The notes beneath the pieces are model-generated. The model searched no databases. It worked only from the letters and a program-made list of their open reading frames with translations, and was not told the DNA's origin. From NCBI GenBank assembly GCA_020428185.1, contig JAGQNH010000048.1, positions 1-7,338 on the forward strand: a stretch of 7,338 nucleotides of DNA, written 5' to 3'. The translations under genes and the position numbers were made by a program. Source of the stretch: Candidatus Saccharimonadota bacterium. GTDB taxonomy: Bacteria; Patescibacteriota; Saccharimonadia; Saccharimonadales; Saccharimonadaceae. Below, one piece after another: positions 1 to 5,179 of this stretch (positions are counted from its first letter, which is position 1; each line of letters opens with the position of its first letter).

Positions 1-2
1 TT

Positions 3-344
3 CTGGCAATTAGCGCTCAGGTATACGCGGAGGCATCACTTGGCGATATTGTTCCGGCGTCGTTTTTCACGCCACCACCGAAGGTGGATAGCCAGGTTGT
101 TGTATTGCAAACTCGACCGCATCCACTCGTTGCACCGGAAGATGAGAGGGCTTTTTTCCGTGTTGTCAAAGCTGGATTCTCTGCAAAGCGCAAAAAGCTC
201 CGTTCGTCACTTTCTGGAGGATTGGGTATTTCGAAACAAGAAGTAGAAGTACTGTTACAGAAGGCTCGCATCGATTCTGATAATCGTGCAGAGGATTTGA
301 CGATAGACGAATGGAAGAGGATTTTTTCTACTAATCTGATATAA
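3..344 (+). CDS. rsmA: 16S rRNA (adenine(1518)-N6/adenine(1519)-N6)-dimethyltransferase RsmA, C-terminal part (5' end outside window)
   Basis: This is the 3' end of a gene that begins upstream of the window; 113 codons and a TAA stop are present. RsmA/KsgA dimethylates two adjacent adenines in the 3'-terminal hairpin of 16S rRNA during late small-subunit maturation in the cytoplasm. The visible part matches the family C-terminus: AISAQVYAE resembles the conserved stretch before the post-catalytic loop, VPASFFTPPPKVDS is the family signature (VPP.AF.PPPKVDS), and the helical tail has FSAKRKKLRSSL followed by RAEDLTIDEW, as in the usual R-R-K-x-x-R-x-x-L and R-A-E-x-L-x-x-x-x-x patterns. The S-adenosylmethionine-binding domain lies off the left edge and cannot be assessed. 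The TAA stop at 342-344 lies inside the putative -10 box of metG. rsmA, metG and tatD also lie near each other in Firmicutes, which supports the call. Identification is confident; completeness is unknown. Confidence 0.95.
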   Translation: MAISAQVYAEASLGDIVPASFFTPPPKVDSQVVVLQTRPHPLVAPEDERAFFRVVKAGFSAKRKKLRSSLSGGLGISKQEVEVLLQKARIDSDNRAEDLTIDEWKRIFSTNLI

Positions 345-345
345 T
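337..345 (+). promoter_or_regulatory. Extended -10 promoter of metG, predicted to give a leaderless mRNA
   Basis: The sequence TGATATAAT is a perfect extended -10 (TGn plus TATAAT at 340-345). No convincing -35 hexamer lies 16-18 nt upstream, which is acceptable for extended -10 promoters. The hexamer ends 8 nt before the ATG at 354, so a start site about 7 nt downstream would fall at or within a base or two of the initiation codon. There is no Shine-Dalgarno in this gap. The box overlaps the rsmA stop codon. Initiation has not been measured; this is inferred from sequence only. Confidence 0.65.
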
Positions 346-353
346 TGTCAACA

Positions 354-1841
354 ATGGGAAAAAACCTCTACATCACTACCGCTATACCGTATGTTAACGC
401 CAAACCACATATTGGCAATGCGCTCGATTATCTCCTTGCTGACATTTGGTCTCGTTATCAAAAGCAAAATGGCCATACAGTACGATTCCAAGTAGGAAGT
501 GATGAGCACGGCAATAAAATTGCGGCCAAGGCAGCGGAAGCTGGGCTCTCACCTAAGGCATATACCGATCAGATGGTAGTGAATTTTCAGACATTGATGC
601 AAAAGGTCGGTGCTGAATATACGGATTTTGTTCGCACAACCGACGCGCATCACGAGGCTGCTGTGCAGTGGATATGGCAAAAGCTTGCACCGTATATCTA
701 CAAAGGCAAATACGAAGGATGGTATTGCGTAGGGCACGAAGCGTTCTTTACTGACAAGGAAGTGCAAGCCACCGGTGGTATTTGTGCCGATCACCAGAAG
801 CCGTATGAACGTATAAGTGAAGAGAATTATTATCTCAAGACAAGTGCGTTTACTGACAAGATTCGTGAAGCAATCGAAAAAGACAAGTTGCGCATTGTGC
901 CAGAATTTCGAAAAAGAGAATTTTTGGAATTGATGAAAGACGGACTGAAGGACGTTAGCATTAGTCGACCGAAAGGCAATCTGACATGGGGCATACCTGT
1001 ACCGAATGATCCAAATCAGGTCATGTATGTATGGCTCGATGCGTTGGCAAACTATATTACTGTACTTGGATACCCAGATCATGCTGAATGGCAGGAATAT
1101 TGGCCAGCCGATATACAAGTAATTGGCAAAGATATCTTGCGTTTTCATGCAGGCATTTGGCCAGCGATGTTACTTGGCTTAGAAGTATCGTTACCAAAGA
1201 CATTGCTCGTTCATGGATTCGTGAATGTTGGCGGTGCAAAGATGAGCAAGACGGTCGGAAATGTTGTCGATCCGAATGAAATCATCGATAACTACGGGCT
1301 CGATGCGTTTCGTTATTTCTTCGCACGACATATTCCAACACAAGATGATGGTGATTTTACGTGGGAGAAGTTTGAAAATGCATACAATACCGAGCTCGGC
1401 AATGATTTAGGTAATCTCGTGCAGCGAGTGGCTGCGATGATTACTCGATATCAGGCCGGTGTTATCGGCGATGCGCCTCAGGCGGAGCATGACATGCAGC
1501 CGTATCGCGAGGCGATGGAAAGTTTGAACTTTAATATTGCGCTTGATCATGTCTGGGAAAATGTCCGAAACCTCAATCAGTATCTCGAAAGTGTAAAGCC
1601 TTGGGAAGTAGCAAAAAATCGCGAAACGGATAAGGACGCAGCTGAGCATTTGAGCGAAATTCTTTCGACAGCTGTCGGGACGTTGCTACAAATCGCTGAC
1701 CTTTTGGTTCCATTTATGCCACATACAGCACAGTATATTCACAAAACATTTGAAACTGGTGTTGTAGTGCCCCATGACGGCGTACTGTATCCGAAGATTT
1801 ACAATCATACACCCGACCCTCACGCACCAAAAGGAGCGTAG
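354..1841 (+). CDS. metG: Methionyl-tRNA synthetase
   Basis: This cytoplasmic class I aminoacyl-tRNA synthetase charges tRNA-Met and initiator tRNA with methionine using ATP. The product has 495 residues. The N-terminus carries the typical LYITTAIPYVNAKPHIG stretch with the signature histidine in HIGN at 19-22; the usual fourth residue is His, here Asn. Further family marks are GSDEHGNKI (48-56), GWYCVGHEAFF (122-132), WGIPVP (212-217), YVWLDAL (225-231), IGKDILRFH (257-265) and the KMSKS-loop variant KMSKT (296-300). The anticodon-binding helical domain follows, with a WEVAK motif near 417-421. The connective domain has few cysteines, so it looks like a form without a zinc knuckle. No C-terminal EMAP/Trbp111-like dimerisation domain is present, so the protein is of the short type. 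An in-frame TTG at 345 would add three residues, but it overlaps the -10 box, so ATG 354 is preferred. tatD begins on the base after the stop. Confidence 0.97.
   Translation: MGKNLYITTAIPYVNAKPHIGNALDYLLADIWSRYQKQNGHTVRFQVGSDEHGNKIAAKAAEAGLSPKAYTDQMVVNFQTLMQKVGAEYTDFVRTTDAHHEAAVQWIWQKLAPYIYKGKYEGWYCVGHEAFFTDKEVQATGGICADHQKPYERISEENYYLKTSAFTDKIREAIEKDKLRIVPEFRKREFLELMKDGLKDVSISRPKGNLTWGIPVPNDPNQVMYVWLDALANYITVLGYPDHAEWQEYWPADIQVIGKDILRFHAGIWPAMLLGLEVSLPKTLLVHGFVNVGGAKMSKTVGNVVDPNEIIDNYGLDAFRYFFARHIPTQDDGDFTWEKFENAYNTELGNDLGNLVQRVAAMITRYQAGVIGDAPQAEHDMQPYREAMESLNFNIALDHVWENVRNLNQYLESVKPWEVAKNRETDKDAAEHLSEILSTAVGTLLQIADLLVPFMPHTAQYIHKTFETGVVVPHDGVLYPKIYNHTPDPHAPKGA
1831..1836 (+). promoter_or_regulatory. 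Shine-Dalgarno of tatD, inside the end of metG
   Basis: AAGGAG lies 5 nt before the tatD ATG and within the last codons of metG. It supports translation of tatD as the second gene of a metG-tatD transcript and fixes the ATG at 1842. It contrasts with metG, which has no such site. Confidence 0.8.
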
Positions 1842-2585
1842 ATGCTAATAGATACACATTGTCATATTCACGAAAGCGACTATTCGTTACCTCTTGATGA
1901 CGTACTGCAACGGGCGCACTCTTCAGGTGTAAACAAGATGATATGTGTCGGCACGAGCGAAGAAAGCTCTCAAAGAGCGGTGGAATTTTCACAGCAACAC
2001 GATGAACTATACGCTGCAGTTGGCGTGCATCCGCATGATACCGAAGATGGGTATGCGAGCATTTGTGAACTTGCCCAGCAAGGTATAGTGGCGATAGGCG
2101 AGATTGGTTTGGATTATTTCTACACACATAGCCCTAGAGAGGTGCAAATTGCCGCTTTGGAATCACAGATTCAGACTGCGATTGATAATAATGTACCGAT
2201 TATATTTCATGTTCGAGAAGCATTTGATGATTTTTGGCCGATTTTTGATAATTTTCGTGGATTGCGCGGCGTTTTGCATAGCTTTACTGACACTCAGGAA
2301 AACGCAGACAAAGCATTTTCGCGAGGGTTGTTTATTGGCGTCAATGGAATTAGCACCTTTACAAAAGACGCCGATCAGCAAAAGATGTATGCGACGATTC
2401 CTCTCGAGAAAATGCTCCTTGAAACAGATGCGCCGTTCTTGACGCCTGCCCCTTATCGTGGTACTATAAACGAGCCTGCATATGTGAGTGAGGTGGCAAA
2501 ACATCATGCTTCGATTCGTGGAATATCGATGGATGAAGTAGCTGCCATAACAACCACAAATGCGACTGCACTATTTAACCTATAG
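1842..2585 (+). CDS. tatD: TatD-family metal-dependent hydrolase (deoxyribonuclease)
   Basis: TatD proteins are cytoplasmic TIM-barrel amidohydrolase-superfamily enzymes with two metal ions. Those characterised act as 3'-5' exonucleases or AP endonucleases on DNA, and some have been linked to RNA or D-Tyr-tRNA metabolism. The product has 247 residues, close to the usual 255-265. All expected ligands are visible: DTHCHIH with His6 and His8, GVHPHD at 61-66, GEIGLDY with Glu87, HVREA with His123, HSF with His146 and TDAPFL with Asp196. The C-terminus has the usual Asn-rich helix (TTTNATALFNL). It abuts metG directly, an arrangement also known in Firmicutes (metS followed by yabD), and is probably co-transcribed with it. 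The exact in vivo substrate cannot be told from sequence. Confidence 0.95.
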   Translation: MLIDTHCHIHESDYSLPLDDVLQRAHSSGVNKMICVGTSEESSQRAVEFSQQHDELYAAVGVHPHDTEDGYASICELAQQGIVAIGEIGLDYFYTHSPREVQIAALESQIQTAIDNNVPIIFHVREAFDDFWPIFDNFRGLRGVLHSFTDTQENADKAFSRGLFIGVNGISTFTKDADQQKMYATIPLEKMLLETDAPFLTPAPYRGTINEPAYVSEVAKHHASIRGISMDEVAAITTTNATALFNL

Positions 2586-2609
2586 GCAACTTCAATACTC
2601 AAGACAAAA

Positions 2610-2640
2610 AGCTAGATAGTTAATAGACAATTAATCAGCT
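2610..2640. repeat. Imperfect inverted repeat abutting the start codon of the next gene
   Basis: AGCT (2610-2613), GAT (2615-2617) and TAAT (2621-2624) are mirrored by ATTA (2630-2633), ATC (2634-2636) and AGCT (2637-2640). Two small bulges lie on the left arm and the loop is 5 nt. The repeat fills most of the 55-nt gap after tatD and ends immediately before ATG 2641. It is AT-rich with no following T-run, so it is not a convincing terminator. It could be an operator or a weak RNA hairpin, or it could be chance. Confidence 0.3.
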
Positions 2641-2979
2641 ATGCAAGTATCACCAAACGACGTATATAGACCACCTACTTTGAATGAAACCCCTCGGCAG
2701 CAGCCGGATAAGGGGACTTTTGATGTTTCGGATGCGCATAACAAAACTCGTGAAATGAGAATTAACGAAGTGCGATCCGAGCTCGAAAGACTGCATTTTG
2801 GCAAAGCTTTGCTAGAGCATGAGCAGCCAAAAGCACGACCAGAAGCGTCGATTGCACAGGTGTCGCACACCGAAAAAGGCAAGGTGAATACGGCAGAATT
2901 TGTTACGTATGTTCGTAATATCGGTGAGTTTATCGCGTATGAGCGTAGTGAGGTGATGAAAAATGGCTGGTCTTCTTAA
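2641..2979 (+). CDS. Small hypothetical protein (112 aa), first of an overlapping pair
   Basis: I do not recognise a family. The product has 112 residues, is hydrophilic, and has no signal peptide or membrane segment. Residues 1-35 are rich in Pro, Gln, Asp and Thr and probably disordered. Residues 36-60 (from KTREMRINEVRSELERL) should form a charged amphipathic helix. Residues 61-80 are again low in hydrophobics, and 84-108 look like a second helical segment. ATG 2641 is the first start after an in-frame TAA at 2632-2634, so it is the likely start, although no Shine-Dalgarno precedes it. A weak -10-like GACAAT (2626-2631) lies 9 nt upstream, in line with leaderless starts elsewhere in this window, but only four of six bases match consensus. 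The gene overlaps the next by 17 nt, suggesting translational coupling and a shared process. The coding call rests on the overlap and the coupling site. Confidence 0.75.
   Translation: MQVSPNDVYRPPTLNETPRQQPDKGTFDVSDAHNKTREMRINEVRSELERLHFGKALLEHEQPKARPEASIAQVSHTEKGKVNTAEFVTYVRNIGEFIAYERSEVMKNGWSS
2950..2957 (+). promoter_or_regulatory. Strong Shine-Dalgarno for the second small gene
   Basis: GAGGTGAT is nearly the full anti-Shine-Dalgarno complement. It lies 5 nt before ATG 2963, inside the 3' end of the preceding small gene. It selects ATG 2963 as the start and implies that ribosomes can initiate internally on a shared transcript. Confidence 0.8.
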
Positions 2980-3388
2980 GAAAACATTACAGCTTCTCAC
3001 GGGATCTGAAAACGTTTCTTTTTCGGGTATGTTTCGACGTACAAAGCCAACCGAGCGAGAATTGATTCAGCGCGAGAGTGAAATTGGCGGGCATTTGTTT
3101 GGCGCAGTACCCGCTGGTCACCATCGCCAATTCTTTAATGTTGATCCGACGACATGGGTTTGGTATGAAGAATGGGTTGATGATAGAGGCAAGCATCAAA
3201 CGACGACTACTCGGTATGAAGTGCACGAAAACGGTATTTTGAAGGTTCAAGAAGGTGCACATTATTACTACATTGAAGGCTACGAGTTGCAAAATCTCGT
3301 AAGTGCTATTCGAATATATTACGAACGAGTTACTCGTGAAATATATCGTCGTGATCCAGTCACGGGCAAGCATCTCGCAGCTGCATAA
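2963..3388 (+). CDS. Conserved-looking hypothetical protein (141 aa), aromatic-rich
   Basis: I cannot name a characterised family. The product has 141 residues, with a basic amphipathic N-terminus (residues 1-12, KKTLQLL) that could touch a membrane or a partner but is not a clear signal peptide. A compact core follows: RESEIGGHLFGAVPAGHHRQFF at 37-58, then WVWYEEWVDDRG (65-76), a Thr run (80-83), and HYYYIEGYELQNL (100-112). This beta-rich, Trp/Tyr-rich pattern suggests a small globular binding domain. The C-terminus is a basic helix (IRIYYERVTREIYRR). From memory, similar Gly-His/Trp-rich proteins occur in Saccharibacteria genomes; I could not verify this. It overlaps the upstream small gene by 17 nt and has a strong Shine-Dalgarno, so the two proteins are probably made together. 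It is cytoplasmic as far as can be seen. Confidence 0.85.
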   Translation: MAGLLKKTLQLLTGSENVSFSGMFRRTKPTERELIQRESEIGGHLFGAVPAGHHRQFFNVDPTTWVWYEEWVDDRGKHQTTTTRYEVHENGILKVQEGAHYYYIEGYELQNLVSAIRIYYERVTREIYRRDPVTGKHLAAA

Positions 3389-3398
3389 CCATTTCGGG

Positions 3399-3404
3399 TA
3401 TAAT
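3399..3404 (+). promoter_or_regulatory. -10 box of the desulfurase-ydcF-mnmA operon, predicted leaderless
   Basis: A perfect TATAAT preceded by GGG lies in the 26-nt gap between the small-gene pair and the desulfurase. It ends 10 nt before ATG 3415. No good -35 is visible 16-18 nt upstream and no Shine-Dalgarno is present, so the message would have a leader of only a few nucleotides or none. Inferred from sequence only. Confidence 0.6.
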
Positions 3405-3414
3405 AAAACTACAT

Positions 3415-4563
3415 ATGAATGTATTTATGGATTACGCGGCAGCAACGCCGCTCGACTCAGATGTATTGGCTGCTATGCAGCCCTATTTTGCTGAGAAATT
3501 TTACAATCCATCAAGCCCATACGCTCCTGCGGTAGCAGTTCGCCGTGAGTACGATGCGGCAAAATCCGTAATTGCGTCGATCATAGGTGCTCGGTCTGGT
3601 GAGATAACTATGACTGCGGGTGCAACCGAATCAATCAATCTTGCATTCGGTGCTGGCGATGGTCACGTAGTTGTGTCGAATATCGAACATCAGTCGGTGT
3701 TGTCTGTGGCAAAGCGTCGAGAGCATACACTGGTGTCGGTTGACTACAACGGTAGGGTTGATCCGGTTGCGATTAAGCGTGCGATTCGGGAGGATACTTG
3801 GCTTGTGAGCGTTGGACTTGCAAATAGTGAGATTGGTACGATTCAGCCTATCAGCAAGATAGCTGAGGTTATCAGGCAGGTGCGAGCGGAGCGATTTGCC
3901 GTAGGGAATGCTACGCCGTTGTATCTTCATAGCGATGCGTCGCAGGGTGCCGGTCAACTAGATTTGCATGTTGCGCGATTGGGTGTCGATATGTTGACGA
4001 TAAATGCCGCAAAAATGTACGGGCCGAAGCAAGTCGGCCTATTGTATGCTGCGCGTTCGGTGAAGCTTCAGCCGCAAATTGTTGGTGGTGGGCAGGAGCA
4101 AGGCCTGCGTAGTGGTACAGAAAATGTCGCGGGAGTTATCGGTATGGCAGCTGCTTTTCGAAAGGCGGACGCTAAGCGACACGGAGAAGTATTACGTTTG
4201 AGAGAATTGCGAGACGCTATTCAGACAAAGCTTTGCGACGTATTTCCGGAAGCAGTTATTTCTGGCCATCACAAAAATCGTTTGGCGGGACATTTGCATA
4301 TTTCATTTCCTGGACTCGATGCAGAACGATTAGTATTCGGGCTTGAATCGCGAAATGTGTATGTTGCGACAGGTAGCGCGTGTGCTGCAAACAAAGGCAC
4401 TCGCTCGCATGTACTGACTGCAATTGGGCTTGATGATGCGACGGCGGATGGTAGTTTGAGGATCACGCTTGGCAAGGATACGAATCCTGATGCAGTGGAG
4501 TATGCAGTTGATGCGATTACTCAGGAAGTCCACCGCGAAATGAAGAGGATTGGTCGTGTTTAA
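3415..4563 (+). CDS. Cysteine desulfurase, NifS/IscS/YrvO type
   Basis: This pyridoxal-phosphate enzyme (fold type I, class V aminotransferase family) converts L-cysteine to alanine and leaves a persulfide on its active cysteine for delivery to acceptors. The product has 382 residues, normal for the family. The N-terminus is the typical MDYAAATPLD (5-14). Active-site residues visible are TAGATESIN (67-75), His92 in IEHQSVL, Asp174 and Gln177 in HSDASQGAGQL, Lys200 as the PLP Schiff-base lysine in NAAKMYGPK, GGGQEQGLRSGT (224-235), and catalytic Cys323 in GSACAANKG. IscS-type enzymes usually have His just before the lysine (SGHK); here it is Ala. The ydcF-like gene overlaps its end, and mnmA is the third gene. 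B. subtilis YrvO is a desulfurase encoded next to mnmA that supplies it with sulfur, so the same role is inferred here. No iscU or sufU is visible, so an additional Fe-S role is open. Confidence 0.95.
   Translation: MNVFMDYAAATPLDSDVLAAMQPYFAEKFYNPSSPYAPAVAVRREYDAAKSVIASIIGARSGEITMTAGATESINLAFGAGDGHVVVSNIEHQSVLSVAKRREHTLVSVDYNGRVDPVAIKRAIREDTWLVSVGLANSEIGTIQPISKIAEVIRQVRAERFAVGNATPLYLHSDASQGAGQLDLHVARLGVDMLTINAAKMYGPKQVGLLYAARSVKLQPQIVGGGQEQGLRSGTENVAGVIGMAAAFRKADAKRHGEVLRLRELRDAIQTKLCDVFPEAVISGHHKNRLAGHLHISFPGLDAERLVFGLESRNVYVATGSACAANKGTRSHVLTAIGLDDATADGSLRITLGKDTNPDAVEYAVDAITQEVHREMKRIGRV
4544..4549 (+). promoter_or_regulatory. Shine-Dalgarno that decides the start of the ydcF-like gene
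   Basis: AGAGGA lies 6 nt before GTG 4556. The longer in-frame alternative, TTG 4550, directly abuts this site and would leave no spacer. GTG 4556 is therefore chosen, two codons shorter than the longest frame. Confidence 0.65.
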
Positions 4564-5179
4564 GTTGCCGTTTACATTTGCCGCATTCGTTATCATGGCG
4601 TTTATTGTAATAAACGGTATCAGCGCTTATCTTGGTCCGGATGGCTTGGGTAAGTGCAAAAGCTATCCGACTGCAAATGTAGAAGATTGTCAGGAGGTGG
4701 ATGCTATAGTAGCGATAAGTGGCGGCGACACACCGGCTCGAACAGCTCAGGCGATTGAAATGTATAAGCTTGGATGGGCTCCAATATTGGTATTTTCTGG
4801 TGCGGCAGCGGACAAGTCGGGCCCAAGTAATGCTGAGGCGATGCAGCGACAAGCGCTTGCAGAGGGTGTGCCGGCTAGTCGTATCATTCTCGATGAGACG
4901 AGTGAGACGACGCAGGAAAATGCCGATCATGCGATAAATATATTTGAGAAAAATCACATTCGATCAGTGATTTTGGTGACGTCTGCTTATCATCAACGAC
5001 GGGCTGGTTTGGAGTTTGGCAAATTGGCAGGTATGGATGTAAAAATTATTAATCATCCTGTACGGACCGATAATCAATGGTCAGAGTGGTGGTGGCTAGA
5101 CCCAACGGGGTGGTATTTGGCGGTAAGTGAAATGATAAAAATTATCGTGTTTTTTGCCCGCGGTGGATATAGTCTATGA
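4556..5179 (+). CDS. Membrane-anchored YdcF/ElyC/SanA-family protein (DUF218)
   Basis: The product has 207 residues. It has a short basic N-terminus, then one hydrophobic segment (about 5-26, FTFAAFVIMAFIVINGI), consistent with an N-in anchor and an exocytoplasmic domain. The DUF218 domain follows: DAIVAISGGDTPART (49-63), ILVFSG (77-82), the ETTQEN motif (117-122) and ILVTSAYHQRRA (139-150). These are the family's nucleotide-like loops and His/Arg motif. Characterised relatives (SanA, ElyC) affect the cell envelope and vancomycin tolerance, and YdcF has been reported to bind SAM; the biochemical activity of the family is not settled. A hydrophobic stretch near the C-terminus (185-200) may pack against the membrane. 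It starts within the last 8 nt of the desulfurase gene and overlaps mnmA by 4 nt (ATGA). It is thus translationally coupled to thiolation genes without an obvious mechanistic link. Confidence 0.88.
   Translation: MFKLPFTFAAFVIMAFIVINGISAYLGPDGLGKCKSYPTANVEDCQEVDAIVAISGGDTPARTAQAIEMYKLGWAPILVFSGAAADKSGPSNAEAMQRQALAEGVPASRIILDETSETTQENADHAINIFEKNHIRSVILVTSAYHQRRAGLEFGKLAGMDVKIINHPVRTDNQWSEWWWLDPTGWYLAVSEMIKIIVFFARGGYSL
5162..5167 (+). promoter_or_regulatory. Probable Shine-Dalgarno of mnmA
   Basis: GGTGGA lies 8 nt before ATG 5176, inside the end of the ydcF-like gene. Together with the ATGA overlap it suggests coupled initiation. The match is moderate. Confidence 0.5.

Noticed and set aside
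345..353. TTG at 345 as the metG start, adding three residues
   Set aside because: It overlaps the last base of the perfect -10 box, has no Shine-Dalgarno, and the MetRS family N-terminus aligns well from ATG 354.
549..1148. 199-codon open frame on the - strand
   Set aside because: It lies wholly antisense to metG, its translation is rich in Cys, Ile and Phe without domain logic, and it has no start signals. It is a shadow of metG codon usage.
4950..4974. 8-bp perfect inverted repeat AAAATCAC/GTGATTTT with a 9-nt loop inside the ydcF-like gene
   Set aside because: About one such repeat is expected by chance in 7 kb. It is AT-rich and sits in a well-conserved coding stretch, so it is not a credible terminator or operator.
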